Source: a virus. From it: a stretch of 64,000 nt of DNA. Shown here piece by piece: positions 55,448 to 64,000 of this stretch. Positions within the stretch are counted from its first letter, which is position 1, and the number at the start of each line of letters is the position of its first letter. The stretch is taken from IMG/VR virus record IMGVR_UViG_3300025383_000018, positions 1 to 64,000 of that record; one strand, 5' to 3'. The position numbers and the translations under genes are program-made. The notes beneath the pieces were generated by a model, which was not told the origin of the DNA, made no database searches, and saw only the letters and a list, made by a program, of their open reading frames with translations.

Positions 55448-58279
55448 ATGGCATATACACTAAAATTAGCAAATGGATCAGTATTGACTGTAGTTGCAAA
55501 CGGTACTATCAATACTACTGCAACTACTTTGCCAATGATAGGACAAAATTACACAGGTGATTTTGGTTCTATTATTGATGAAAATTTTATTCATCTATTA
55601 GAAAATTTTAGTAGTAATGCTGCACCAGCCAATCCATTAACTGGGCAAATTTGGTTTAACAGTAGCACAAAACAACTTAATGTGTATTACAGTGGAAGCT
55701 GGCACACAACTGGTAATACCGGCGGTAATACTGGCCCAGACGGGACCGGTATACAAGGTGCTCAAGGCCCAACTGGTGCTCAAGGCCCAACTGGACCAAC
55801 TGGACCCAGTGGACTTAAAGGACCGCAAGGTCCAGCTGGTTTATCTGGGCCACAAGGTCCACAAGGTCCAAGCGGACTCAGAGGACCACAAGGTCCAGGT
55901 GGCACAGGTCCTACAGGTCCGTCAGGCCCATCTGGTCTAGCAGGAACAACTGGGCCACAAGGTCCACAAGGACCGCAAGGATCACCTGGGCCGTCTTCAT
56001 ATGTCTATAGTGTAAAAAGTTATGGTGCAGCAGGCAACGGGACCACCGATGATACTCTTGCCATTCAAAGTGCAATTAATGCTGCACAAGTAACTGGCGG
56101 AACAGTATTTTTTCCTGCAGGCACATACAAGATAACCAGTGCATTAAATTTAATAGTCCCTTCATTAGGGTATTATGGCGGAGCTACTCCAGCACACGGG
56201 GTCAGAGTTCACTTGTTAGGTGAAGGCCCAGGAGCGTCTACGATTTATCAAGCGACTCGAACTGCCACTGGTCTAAATGTTTTCCCTAGCTCTTCTACAG
56301 ATTTTGGCGTTGGTGTTGTTATATCTGGATTAACTTTGTCGGGCGGGGGCGCAAGTACTGGCTCAATACCAAGTACCGGTGCTGGTTTGGTCCTAAAGAG
56401 CTTATGGTCAGTATCTGTTCGAGATTGTGAATTTATAAGTTGGAATCAAGCTATTGTCGGAACAAACTTAATAAGTTCCAAATTTGACCGCAATATTATA
56501 TCATTTAATCAAATGGGATTTAATATTTCTCCCTCAACTGTATCTGGCACTGCAGTGGCTGAATCAAATGCTATAGAGTTTAATTCTTGTACAGTTTCAA
56601 ATAATCTTACTTATGGCGGATGGGTAACCGGTGCCGGTACATTTAATTTTATCGGCGGCAGTATTGAAGGCAATGGTCCTCCAACAAGTCTTGGTGCTGG
56701 TTGGGGATTGAGAATTAGTAATTCCGGCGGCAATGGTGCAGCAGGATCTGGAGTTGGTTTTGCACTTCACGGTATTTACTTTGAAGGTAATGGCGGAATA
56801 GCAGCGTTATGGGTAGATCAAACTGTAAATAGACCAGGTATTTCTGCAACTATTACTGGATGCGATTTCCATCATTTGGCAAATGCATACGCAACAAGTC
56901 TGTTGTTTTTGCAAGCATCAGTCGACTCTTACGCATTTCCAATAGCAATAATAGGAACAGGGTTTGCCACTACAATCGGTGGATATACTCCTACATCATC
57001 AAGACCTGCAATTAACAATTACAATCAGGCATTTCCATTGTCATTAGTTGCTTGTAATTTTGGCAGTAGTGTAGATCAATATAATCTAGGCAACGGTAAT
57101 AGATTTGAAGATGGTGCAGAAATTGTAACCCATAGAAATTCTGCAGGTGCACAAGTTGGTGGAGCAGTATTAAGAGTCGGCAATCCGGTAACCGGGCAAG
57201 AAACAGGGTGGGTTGGTAATCCAAATGCAGGCGATCTAGTAGGTGTTTACTCATATATGGTAGGCGATTCTACCCATACAAGAGTATGGAGTATGAATCC
57301 TATTGTCGATTCTGCGAACGGTGCAACATCTTGGGTATTAGAAGGAGATATGAATTCTACTGTCAATGCTCCTGATCCTAGAACAGTAGGACATAATTTA
57401 GGTGTTGATATGATGTCCGGCGGTTCTGCAGCTCCTAGTGCAGCATTTTTAGCTGGATCTACTTCGACGTCGAATCGTTGGAAGCACGGTATGTGGTTCG
57501 ACGGAGTGGGCGGACAAACTGGTTCTACACTAATAAAAGCAGCCAATACCACTTCAGGTGTTACTGTAGATTATGGATTAGATCTAAGTCTTGCTAACAT
57601 AAATTATCAAGGTGTACGTGTGGGAGCAACTTCTCCAGTACAAAATACACCGGTTGGACTAAGACAATTTGGTAATCAGCCTGGATACGATACACTATTT
57701 TTACAAAGATCCTCAGACTCTTCTCCTGTAGGATACTATGTTAGGGGTGTAAATGCTGCTAACAGTCAAACAGTATTTGCAATTAGTACAAATGGTACCA
57801 TTACTGCATCTACTGCACAATTTACTGGTAATACTGCAACAAATGTATTGATAGTTAATACCAATGCTACAATTGGTAGTTCTTTAACATTGAGCGGTAG
57901 TTTGTCAGCAAACGGTTCTATAGGTGCAAACGGACAAGTATTAACTTCTACGGGCACAGGAGTCCAATGGACTACACCGTCAGGCGGCGGCAGTAGTTTC
58001 AATGGCGGGTATGTAACTAACCCTATTACACTTATAACCGGCGCAACATTGGGATTGAGTGTTGTTGGTAATGTTGGTGTTAGCGGAAATTTACAAATAT
58101 CTGGAGCAATCAATGCCGGCGGCGGGTACGGCACAAGCGGACAAGTATTAACTTCTACGGGTACAGGAGTCCAATGGACTACACCTGCCACCGGAACTGT
58201 TAGCCTTGGCGGTAGTGATTTAGATTTTGGAGATATCAATAGCTCAAATCCTGTTGATATTGATTTTGGAAACATATAA
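55448..58279 (+). CDS. Tailspike-like protein: collagen stalk plus pectate-lyase-type beta-helix
   Basis: 943 residues. The N-terminal module ([40 protein letters not shown]) is the same anchor as in the 53784 gene. Collagen repeats follow at about residues 95-180. Next, [40 protein letters not shown] is the start of the pectate-lyase-3 family right-handed beta-helix used by capsule- and LPS-degrading tailspikes; the helix runs to about residue 640. Catalytic residues cannot be assigned by eye. The C-terminal 150 residues are fibre modules with two copies of [16 protein letters not shown]. It is 9 bases after the chaperone gene. Confidence 0.87.
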   Translation: MAYTLKLANGSVLTVVANGTINTTATTLPMIGQNYTGDFGSIIDENFIHLLENFSSNAAPANPLTGQIWFNSSTKQLNVYYSGSWHTTGNTGGNTGPDGTGIQGAQGPTGAQGPTGPTGPSGLKGPQGPAGLSGPQGPQGPSGLRGPQGPGGTGPTGPSGPSGLAGTTGPQGPQGPQGSPGPSSYVYSVKSYGAAGNGTTDDTLAIQSAINAAQVTGGTVFFPAGTYKITSALNLIVPSLGYYGGATPAHGVRVHLLGEGPGASTIYQATRTATGLNVFPSSSTDFGVGVVISGLTLSGGGASTGSIPSTGAGLVLKSLWSVSVRDCEFISWNQAIVGTNLISSKFDRNIISFNQMGFNISPSTVSGTAVAESNAIEFNSCTVSNNLTYGGWVTGAGTFNFIGGSIEGNGPPTSLGAGWGLRISNSGGNGAAGSGVGFALHGIYFEGNGGIAALWVDQTVNRPGISATITGCDFHHLANAYATSLLFLQASVDSYAFPIAIIGTGFATTIGGYTPTSSRPAINNYNQAFPLSLVACNFGSSVDQYNLGNGNRFEDGAEIVTHRNSAGAQVGGAVLRVGNPVTGQETGWVGNPNAGDLVGVYSYMVGDSTHTRVWSMNPIVDSANGATSWVLEGDMNSTVNAPDPRTVGHNLGVDMMSGGSAAPSAAFLAGSTSTSNRWKHGMWFDGVGGQTGSTLIKAANTTSGVTVDYGLDLSLANINYQGVRVGATSPVQNTPVGLRQFGNQPGYDTLFLQRSSDSSPVGYYVRGVNAANSQTVFAISTNGTITASTAQFTGNTATNVLIVNTNATIGSSLTLSGSLSANGSIGANGQVLTSTGTGVQWTTPSGGGSSFNGGYVTNPITLITGATLGLSVVGNVGVSGNLQISGAINAGGGYGTSGQVLTSTGTGVQWTTPATGTVSLGGSDLDFGDINSSNPVDIDFGNI
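55755..55995 (+). repeat. Collagen-coding repeats in the tailspike
   Basis: [13 protein letters not shown] and GPQGPQGS triplets encoded by ggtccacaaggtcca-type units. Similar blocks occur at 54660-54770 and 58450-58685. Confidence 0.85.
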
Positions 58280-59445
58280 ATATAAAATATACTCGAGAAT
58301 ACAGCAATGGCATTAAAATTTAGAAAAGGCACTGCTTCACAAATAGCTAACGTAACCCCTGCGTTAGGTGAACCGGTCTGGGCGACAGACACTTATACAC
58401 TCTATATGGGTGACGGAACCACGGCGGGCGGTCACGCAATATCAGGAACACAAGGCCCGCAAGGCGCACAAGGTCCTACTGGACTTAGAGGACCGCAAGG
58501 ACCATCGGGTGCGTCCGGCCCAAGCGGACCATCGGGTGCATCTGGTCCACAAGGACCAAGCGGACCATCAGGCGTATCTGGACCACAAGGACCAAGCGGA
58601 CCATCGGGTGCGTCTGGCCCACAAGGACCAAGCGGACCATCGGGAGTATCTGGACCACAAGGACCAAGCGGACCAAGCGGTCCTACTTTTAATGGCGGAA
58701 TTGTAACATCTGCCATTACTATTATATCTGGCGCAGCACTAGGATTAAGTGTTGTTGGTAATATTGGTGTTAGCGGAAACCTACAAGTATCTGGCGCACT
58801 CAAAGCAGGTAGTAATTATGGTACAAGTGGACAAGTATTAACTTCTACAGGTACCGGAGTGCAATGGTCTTGCTCTTCTGGCGGCGGTGGGTCTGGGGCA
58901 CAAGGACCACAAGGACCGCAAGGACCGTCAGGCCCAAGCGGTGGCGGCTCATTCTCAGGCGGTTATATAGCTAATGCAACTACTATTTTAAGTAGTGCAC
59001 CTGTTGCATTATCAGTAGTGGGCGGTGGTCAATTTGGCGGTAACTTAGGTATCGGCGGCGGAATAAGAGATAATAGTTTCTCATATGGCACAAGTGGACA
59101 AGTACTATCTTCTACAGGCACTGGAGTCCAGTGGACTACGGCATCAGGTGGTTCTGGGATATCAGGATTACATTGTGATACGTGTCCAAGACTTGGCGGG
59201 AATCTGAATTTATTTAATCATAGTATTGGTGGTACTGGTAACGTACAAGTCTATGGTGGCATAAGCGGTCTTACTGTCACTTCTTTTGGGGATGCGTCAG
59301 TATTTGGAAATCTGTCAGTATATGGTAATATTGCAATATTTAATAATAGAGGCATAATCGATAACAATTATTCGCTTGGCACAAGTGGACAAGTACTATC
59401 TTCTACAGGAACTGGAATACAATGGATTACAGCGTCAGGTGGCGG
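57932..59445 (+). repeat. Dispersed [14 protein letters not shown] coding repeat
   Basis: Five copies of a roughly 55-base repeat (ggacaagtattaacttctac core) at about 57932, 58129, 58819, 59089 and 59378, spread over two adjacent fibre genes, plus a diverged copy near 54590. They mark module boundaries. Confidence 0.8.
58275..58282 (+). promoter_or_regulatory. Exact T4-type late promoter TATAAATA
   Basis: Plus strand ACATATAAATATAAAATATA overlapping the stop codon of the tailspike gene, 24 bases before the next fibre gene. Confidence 0.8.
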
Positions 59446-59695
59446 CGGTGGGTCCGGCATAACATCAGTTTCACAAGATACCAATCCTTCATTGGGCGGC
59501 AGTTTAAGTTTGAACAACCACAATATCACTGGTACAGGCGGAATTAGTATAACTGGTACAGTTACTGCTACTCAAGCTAATATCGGCGGAAATGCAGTAG
59601 TAACTTCTAGCCAAACTAGAAACATATTTGTAAGTAGTTCAGCACCATCATCGGGGCAAGGTGCTATTGGCGATATTTGGATTAAATATAGTTAA
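58307..59695 (+). CDS. Collagen-like tail fibre with modular repeats
   Basis: 462 residues. Begins [20 protein letters not shown] then [18 protein letters not shown], a fibre N-terminal domain widespread in phages (RRGT..Q...P..GEP.(F/W)..D...L..GDGTT). Two collagen stretches (about residues 48-125 and 200-215) with [12 protein letters not shown] repeats. Then three 60-90-residue modules each ending GTSGQVL(T/S)STGTG(V/I)QW. The first is nearly identical to a module in the preceding tailspike. C-terminus: [13 protein letters not shown]-type [20 protein letters not shown]. An exact TATAAATA box (58275-58282) overlaps the stop of the previous gene, so it has its own late promoter. Confidence 0.85.
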   Translation: MALKFRKGTASQIANVTPALGEPVWATDTYTLYMGDGTTAGGHAISGTQGPQGAQGPTGLRGPQGPSGASGPSGPSGASGPQGPSGPSGVSGPQGPSGPSGASGPQGPSGPSGVSGPQGPSGPSGPTFNGGIVTSAITIISGAALGLSVVGNIGVSGNLQVSGALKAGSNYGTSGQVLTSTGTGVQWSCSSGGGGSGAQGPQGPQGPSGPSGGGSFSGGYIANATTILSSAPVALSVVGGGQFGGNLGIGGGIRDNSFSYGTSGQVLSSTGTGVQWTTASGGSGISGLHCDTCPRLGGNLNLFNHSIGGTGNVQVYGGISGLTVTSFGDASVFGNLSVYGNIAIFNNRGIIDNNYSLGTSGQVLSSTGTGIQWITASGGGGGSGITSVSQDTNPSLGGSLSLNNHNITGTGGISITGTVTATQANIGGNAVVTSSQTRNIFVSSSAPSSGQGAIGDIWIKYS

Positions 59696-59697
59696 AA

Positions 59698-61104
59698 ATG
59701 AGTGATACCATTCAATCAATCCAAGCCAATGTAAATTCTTACTTAACTGTATACGGCACTGATCCCAACTATACTCACGTTGCAGATGCAGGGATGACCC
59801 CTCCGCAGATCTCAACTGCGTATAATATGCCAGCTAGCAATGGCGCTGGTGTAAAAGTTGGTGTTATTAGTTTGGGTGGTGGATTTTTACAAAGTGATCT
59901 TAATAGTTCGTTATCGGACATAGGCTTGACTGCTCCTACCATACGAAAAGTTTTACTCGATGGAGCATCTGGTGTTTTTAATCCATCAGATAACGGCAGC
60001 GGAGAAAATACTTTAGATTTATATTGCGTGGCAGGATTAGTTCCATCAGCTAATATTTCAATTTATATATCAGGCGGAATTCTTCCAAGTTTATTTGCAG
60101 ATCCAGTATATGCAGCAAGTTATAATGCTGCGCATCCAACAGGATTTGCAAATGCAGTCCAAAGAGCGATCGACGATAATGTTGATGTTATTAGTATTAG
60201 TTGGGGGTATGCTGAAAAGTTAGTTCAAAGCGGGACTTCATATTATTTAGGTGATTTTCTTGCTAATACTTTTGCCAACGCAGCCGCAAAAGGCATAACC
60301 GTTGTTGTAGCATCAGGCGACAACGGATCGGAGCCAACTACCGGTACTCCTTTAACAGAAGTGCAATACCCTGGCTCAAGCCCTAACATAATAAGTGTAG
60401 GCGGAACGCATTTATCTTTTGGTACAGGAAATGTACGTGCAAGTGAAGTACCAGAATCTCATGCAGTTGATCCTGGATTTCCAACTACTTGGGGCGGTGG
60501 TGGTGGATTGAGTACTTATGTACCAGTGCCAAGTTGGCAGTCAGGTCTTACTTATAGAACTTATCAAGCATCTACAAATACAACAGGTAGTCCTACTTCA
60601 CTAACATACAGAGGTGTGCCTGACATAGCTGGTCCCATGAATGCCTATGGATTGTATATGAATGGTTCTATCGGCGGATTTGGTGGTACCAGTGCAGCCG
60701 CACCAATGATGGCTGGTATGATAGCACGTTATGTAGCATTAACAGGCAAACGACCAACACAACCATTGGGACCGTTATTTTACGGTAATACCACTGCTTT
60801 CTACGATATTACAACAGGTAACAATGATACAAATGTAAGTATTATTGGTTATGCATCTACTGTAGGATGGGATCCGGTAACCGGATTGGGTGCACCTTAC
60901 AGTGATTTAGTGTATAATATATATTCCAATGCAATAGGTAGTAGCGGTAATGTTGTTTCCACTGGTTCTAATATACGTGTCAAAACAGATGCAACTACGT
61001 GGGCTAATGTTACTGCAGTATATGTTAAAACAGATGCAACTACTTGGAGACCTGCTAACATAAGTACAAAAACTAATTCAACTACTTGGCAAGGAATTTT
61101 TTAA
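59698..61104 (+). CDS. Sedolisin-family (S53) serine-carboxyl protease, phage-encoded, no propeptide
   Basis: 468 residues. The catalytic domain begins almost at once (MTPPQISTAYNMPASNGAGV, KVGVISLGGGF), where cellular sedolisins have their mature N-terminus after a roughly 180-residue propeptide; no propeptide is encoded. Catalytic residues are all visible: GSGENTLD gives Glu103 and Asp107 (E-x3-D), VVASGDNG gives Asp208, GGTSAAAP gives Ser332. The calcium site DITTGN (Asp370) and GWDPVTGLGAP is intact. Residues 425-468 hold three repeats of (V/I)(R/Y)VKTDATTW type, resembling a fibre C-terminal module, and there is no signal peptide. It starts 2 bases after a fibre gene stop. Probably a virion-associated or fibre-processing protease. 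Confidence 0.92.
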   Translation: MSDTIQSIQANVNSYLTVYGTDPNYTHVADAGMTPPQISTAYNMPASNGAGVKVGVISLGGGFLQSDLNSSLSDIGLTAPTIRKVLLDGASGVFNPSDNGSGENTLDLYCVAGLVPSANISIYISGGILPSLFADPVYAASYNAAHPTGFANAVQRAIDDNVDVISISWGYAEKLVQSGTSYYLGDFLANTFANAAAKGITVVVASGDNGSEPTTGTPLTEVQYPGSSPNIISVGGTHLSFGTGNVRASEVPESHAVDPGFPTTWGGGGGLSTYVPVPSWQSGLTYRTYQASTNTTGSPTSLTYRGVPDIAGPMNAYGLYMNGSIGGFGGTSAAAPMMAGMIARYVALTGKRPTQPLGPLFYGNTTAFYDITTGNNDTNVSIIGYASTVGWDPVTGLGAPYSDLVYNIYSNAIGSSGNVVSTGSNIRVKTDATTWANVTAVYVKTDATTWRPANISTKTNSTTWQGIF

Positions 61105-61116
61105 GGAGATTCTAAA

Positions 61117-61293
61117 ATGACTGAACAGAAAAAATCAACTAATCCATTTATTAATATGGCCAATGCAGCCAAAGCAGCTGCAGCGCAACCAAAAGTTCCA
61201 GGTTCAAAAACATCAGCAGTACAGGCTGCAAAATTCAAACCACAAGTACAAATGAATAGACCGACAAAACGTGCTGCGGGACGTGGCGGTTAA
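61117..61293 (+). CDS. Small basic Ala/Lys-rich protein
   Basis: 58 residues: NPFINMANAAKAAAAQPKVP, then KFKPQVQMNRPTKRAAGRGG at the C-terminus. Strongly basic, Ala-rich and probably unstructured or DNA-binding. An ideal AAGGAG lies 9 bases before the ATG, 12 bases after the protease stop, so it is the last gene of the rightward late operon. I recall similar small NPF...MNRP...GRG proteins in T4-like cyanophages without known function. Its stop codon shares TTAA with the stop of the convergent gene. Confidence 0.75.
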   Translation: MTEQKKSTNPFINMANAAKAAAAQPKVPGSKTSAVQAAKFKPQVQMNRPTKRAAGRGG

Positions 61294-61544
61294 TTCTTAC
61301 TAGTATTTCCCCACTTTAGGGCCCAGTAAGTAGCAAGATCGGGCTCTAAATTAGCAGTAATATGTACTCGATACCCATATGTTCTATGGTCGAGACTTAC
61401 AGTCCATTGGGGATCGGGTCGACTATTTTCCATAATCCATCGACCTGCATCAGTTTGTTGCCATTGCCAAACTGGCTCAGCAGCATAAATCTCAGGATCT
61501 TCACAGTCAGACATAGTAAAACTGTGCACAACTAATTTTGTCAT
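61290..61544 (-). CDS. Conserved hypothetical phage protein
   Basis: 84 residues: VHSFTMSDCEDPEIYAAEPV, WQWQQTDAGRWIMENS, TYGYRVHITANLEPDLATYW, ALKWG. This text pattern (VH-x-F-(S/T)-M-x-D-x-EDPE-(I/V)-YAA-x-P-(V/I)-W-x-WQQT) is one I know from aquatic T4-like phages as a conserved protein of unknown function. The start overlaps the thyA stop by four bases (ATGA), so it is translationally coupled to nucleotide metabolism genes. Confidence 0.78.
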   Translation of the reverse strand: MTKLVVHSFTMSDCEDPEIYAAEPVWQWQQTDAGRWIMENSRPDPQWTVSLDHRTYGYRVHITANLEPDLATYWALKWGNTSKN

Positions 61545-62440
61545 ACTGCCATTGGTGCGTGTATTGCACTGTGAGATTGATAATTATCCAGTCGGATATC
61601 ACTCATAGTAAACTTATCGATATCAGTAATATCAGGATTTAACCAAAGTTGTGGCGCAGGCAAGGGTTCACGCTTCAATTGTTCTTTTGCCTGATCTACA
61701 TGGTTTAGGTATATGTGTGCGTCGCCTAGTACGTGAACGAACTCTCCTACCTGTAATTCGCACACTTGAGCTATCAGATGCGTAAGCAAGGAATAGCTGG
61801 CAATATTGAAAGGTACACCTAAAACCATATCACAACTTCTTTGATACATTTGGCAACTTAGTCGGCCATCTGTAACAGAGAACTGCGCAAATACGTGGCA
61901 AGGAGGTAATGCCATTTGATCTAACTCTCCAGGATTCCACGCACTTAATATATGTCTGCGTCCGTTGGGATCGCTTTTAATTCCTTCGATTAACTGTACA
62001 AGTTGATCTATTTCATAACGATCTGCGGCAACACGGGTACCTCCTAAATGAGCAGGGCCCATATCTTTTTGTTCTGTATATTTCCTCCAGTGCCTCCACT
62101 GTACTCCGTATATACGACCTAAGTCTCCATCATAATTGGCTCGAGGTTGCCAATATGGTGCTGTGGCATTGGCAGTCCAGATGGTGTCTTTCACTGAGTT
62201 TCTATCCCCGTGTAAGATTTCCCGTAGGCGTCGTTCGTCCCCTGAACCTTCAATAAACCACAACAACTCTGATACAACACTACGCCACGCTAGTTTTTTA
62301 GTAGTAACTGCAGGAAAGCTTTGACTGAGATCATAGCGTTGTTGCATACCGAATAAACTAATAGTTCCTGTTCCGGTTCTATCCGATTTAGTCGTGCCTT
62401 GGGTTAATACTTGCTCTAGCGCAGTTAAATATTGTTGCAT
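61541..62440 (-). CDS. td: Thymidylate synthase (ThyA type)
   Basis: 299 residues. Converts dUMP to dTMP with methylene-tetrahydrofolate. Visible: SDRTGTGTISLFG, phosphate-binding PNGRRHILSAWNP (Arg161-Arg162), catalytic Cys181 in MALPPCHVFAQF, QRSCDMVLGVPFNIASYSLL, HIYLNHVDQAKEQL and an intact C-terminal APMAV. A full-length, probably active enzyme, paired as in T4 with dihydrofolate reductase. No intron is present, unlike T4 td. Confidence 0.97.
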   Translation of the reverse strand: MQQYLTALEQVLTQGTTKSDRTGTGTISLFGMQQRYDLSQSFPAVTTKKLAWRSVVSELLWFIEGSGDERRLREILHGDRNSVKDTIWTANATAPYWQPRANYDGDLGRIYGVQWRHWRKYTEQKDMGPAHLGGTRVAADRYEIDQLVQLIEGIKSDPNGRRHILSAWNPGELDQMALPPCHVFAQFSVTDGRLSCQMYQRSCDMVLGVPFNIASYSLLTHLIAQVCELQVGEFVHVLGDAHIYLNHVDQAKEQLKREPLPAPQLWLNPDITDIDKFTMSDIRLDNYQSHSAIHAPMAV

Positions 62441-62443
62441 AAT

Positions 62444-62950
62444 TTAATATGAATTAAAAGGATTGATGTTTTTGTAAGTAGTCCAGTTACACTTCCTATC
62501 AGTACTAGGAGCTGCACCTGTTGCTCTGAATAAGCTCAAATACTTTCTCAAGTCAATTTGAACATCTACTCTACATTGAGTTTTGAAATGCGTAATATGT
62601 GCTTCTTGCACAATATCTTTTGTGGCCATTAAAATATCTGGCCCACCTATAATCCAAACAGTCTTGGTGGGATTTTCTGCTTGTATATTTTTAACACGTT
62701 CAGCTATGTCACCTCGAATTGTTTTTACACCGTGACCAAATAAAGGCCTATTGGTAACTACGTAAGTAGTCCTGTCGGCCAACGGCTTAGGCATCTTGGG
62801 ATCATCCCAGGTCTTACGACCCATTATGACTATATGTCCCTGTGTTTGTTCTTTGAAGTATTGTAAATCTTCGGAATGACTGGGCCACGGTAGTGTACCG
62901 TTAAAGCCCATTCCACCCCAATAATCTACAGCAAAAATTGCCTTGATCAT
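62444..62950 (-). CDS. frd: Dihydrofolate reductase
   Basis: 168 residues (T4 Frd: 193). AVDYWGGMGFNGTLPWPSHS with EDLQYFKE holds the folate-site acidic residue, IVIMGRKTWDD is the NADPH-binding loop, and VWIIGGPDIL the GG motif. Regenerates tetrahydrofolate for ThyA, 3 bases downstream. Its ATG overlaps the previous stop (ATGA). Confidence 0.95.
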   Translation of the reverse strand: MIKAIFAVDYWGGMGFNGTLPWPSHSEDLQYFKEQTQGHIVIMGRKTWDDPKMPKPLADRTTYVVTNRPLFGHGVKTIRGDIAERVKNIQAENPTKTVWIIGGPDILMATKDIVQEAHITHFKTQCRVDVQIDLRKYLSLFRATGAAPSTDRKCNWTTYKNINPFNSY

Positions 62951-63282
62951 AATTTTGATAATATTCTATCTGTCTCTGGTTGTACTGTACGCTCTACTAG
63001 ATCAATATCCACAAAAAAGTCAACGTTGTCGATGTACATATCTAAATCAGTAAGTCTGGATTGTACGTGATCTTCTACTTCTGTAGGATCCGCTCCTTCG
63101 CTTAATAATTTTTTAATATCTACAGTAATAATAGTTCCGTCTTTAAGATACACCATTAGTTTTTCTAATACGTGTATTGGTACTTCTTGTTTGTCAACGT
63201 CCTTAAGAATATTTTTCCAAGTTGTCTTTGGATTAAGCGTCAGCTTTTTCGACTTTGGTTTTTTTGGTTTTTCTTGTGCCAT
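62947..63282 (-). CDS. Conserved hypothetical, Lys-rich N-terminus
   Basis: 111 residues. Basic start (EKPKKPKSKKLTL), then WKNILKDVDKQEVPIHVLEK, LKDGTIITVDIKKLLSEGAD and LTDLDMYIDNVDFFVDIDLV. I recall this as a conserved T4-like gene of unknown function near frd. It overlaps the preceding gene by 50 bases in another frame and the following one by 4, an unusually tight arrangement. Confidence 0.75.
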   Translation of the reverse strand: MAQEKPKKPKSKKLTLNPKTTWKNILKDVDKQEVPIHVLEKLMVYLKDGTIITVDIKKLLSEGADPTEVEDHVQSRLTDLDMYIDNVDFFVDIDLVERTVQPETDRILSKL

Positions 63283-63925
63283 TTTCTTTTTTAGTACCAG
63301 TTAGTGCAGTTGCTTCTTTCTGCAAACGATCTGCTTCGGCTAGTAAAGCCTTGGCATCTGCCGTCATTTTTTGAGCCTGTGCTAATCTTTGTTGAGCTAG
63401 CTGTTCATCTGTTAACACTTCAGTCAAATCAACCGGTGTGTTTGGTACTACTGCAGGTTGGCTGCGACTTTCGCGAGGCACTCGAACTTCACCTGGAGTA
63501 CGACCTTCTTGAACTCTACGTTTGCCAGTCATCCCGGCAGCATTGTCCAAATCGGCCATTTCTTTAACGGCTTCTTCGCCCGCAGACATCTTGTCAAGGA
63601 TGCTGTTAAGTTCGTCTAATCTAACAGTACTCTTTACATTTGGTGTAACGATAACTTGGTTAGTTGGGACTTTCTTAATCATTTGTTCTTTGTGTAGAGT
63701 TTCCAATGCGTTGTTGCCATCGCTTAGTGTGACTCTGAACAAATAATCACTGAACTCTTTGGCTTGTTGGCCGCTTTCAGATTCCAAAGCAGTCATGATA
63801 TCATCATGGATATGACGTGGAAGTGTGTCAGGATAAATGACCAAGCACATATGTGGTTCGCCTGGAACGGTTCTGAATAATAGAATACATTTTTTGTTGT
63901 TGTGTTTACCTACGTGTTTGATCAT
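63233..63925 (-). CDS. Conserved hypothetical T4-like protein
   Basis: 230 residues. Conserved first 100 residues: IKHVGKHNNKKCILLFRTVP, GEPHMCLVIYPDTLPRHIHD, DALFR-type DYLFRVTLSDGNNALETLHK and MIKKVPTNQVIVTPN. The rest is coiled-coil and Lys/Thr-rich tail (LAEADRLQKEATAL). I recall the N-terminal domain from many aquatic T4-like phages, function unknown. AAGGAT lies 8 bases before the ATG. The 50-base overlap with the next gene encodes its Lys-rich tail. Confidence 0.8.
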   Translation of the reverse strand: MIKHVGKHNNKKCILLFRTVPGEPHMCLVIYPDTLPRHIHDDIMTALESESGQQAKEFSDYLFRVTLSDGNNALETLHKEQMIKKVPTNQVIVTPNVKSTVRLDELNSILDKMSAGEEAVKEMADLDNAAGMTGKRRVQEGRTPGEVRVPRESRSQPAVVPNTPVDLTEVLTDEQLAQQRLAQAQKMTADAKALLAEADRLQKEATALTGTKKENGTRKTKKTKVEKADA

Positions 63926-63944
63926 GATATTATCCTTGAATTGC

Positions 63945-64000
63945 TTATTGTGGTGCTACTGTGCTATCTGCTACAGGTGCTGCATCTACAGGAACATCCG
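63945..64000 (-). CDS. C-terminal end of a further leftward gene (partial)
   Basis: The minus frame entering the window encodes DVPVDAAPVADSTVAPQ and stops at TAA (63945-63947), 19 bases before the next ATG. The Ala/Pro/Val-rich tail allows no identification. Spacing and strand suggest the same operon as the thyA-frd genes. Confidence 0.55.
   Translation of the reverse strand, partial: DVPVDAAPVADSTVAPQ

Overview
The window looks like the structural (late) half of a large, AT-rich T4-like myovirus of an aquatic bacterium; the host cannot be named from this sequence. Recognisable T4 homologues are gp20 portal, gp67-like core protein, gp21 protease, gp22 scaffold, gp23 capsid, gp26-like and gp51-like hub proteins, gp46/gp47 nuclease, gp55 late sigma factor, gp53, gp5, gp25 and gp6, plus thymidylate synthase and dihydrofolate reductase. 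The overall flavour (very long baseplate and fibre proteins, collagen-like fibres, fibre N-terminal modules) is that of marine or freshwater T4-like phages rather than coliphage T4.

Layout. Minus strand, 1-24673: two large paralogous fibre-like proteins (the left one cut by the window edge), a glycine-rich protein, a 1770-residue collagen-like fibre, a small structural gene with a highly structured 5' leader, two hypothetical genes, then the head block gp23-gp22-gp21-gp67-small gene-gp20 and a tape-measure-like gene (all transcribed leftward). Plus strand, 24723-25789: gp26-like and gp51-like genes. 25790-26271 is a gene-free, palindrome-rich stretch between converging genes. Minus strand, 26272-30736: a DUF3820-like gene, a GIY-YIG nuclease, gp46, gp47 and gp55, with a host-type promoter in front of gp55. 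Plus strand, 30852-61293: tail and baseplate genes including a 3981-residue giant, then a fibre cassette (two fibre/tailspike proteins sharing an N-terminal module, a fibre chaperone, another collagen-like fibre), a sedolisin-family protease and a small basic protein. Minus strand, 61290-64000: thyA, frd and conserved hypothetical genes.

How it works together. gp55 directs host RNA polymerase to late promoters. I see many TAAATA-type late promoter boxes (two exact TATAAATA) a short distance upstream of structural genes on both strands and none in front of gp55-gp47-gp46, which instead have a TTGACA/TAATAT promoter. The head block makes prohead, scaffold and protease; the plus block makes the baseplate, hub and receptor-binding apparatus.

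Most notable points: a complete sedolisin (S53) catalytic domain without a propeptide inside the fibre cassette; a gp55 gene that by homology must start about 58 codons upstream of any usual start codon, apparently at AUU behind a perfect Shine-Dalgarno; a multi-stem 5' leader that begins right at a late promoter start site and is reminiscent of glutamine riboswitches; a palindrome cluster with no gene; and extensive module duplication among fibre genes. All family assignments are from reading motifs, with no database search.
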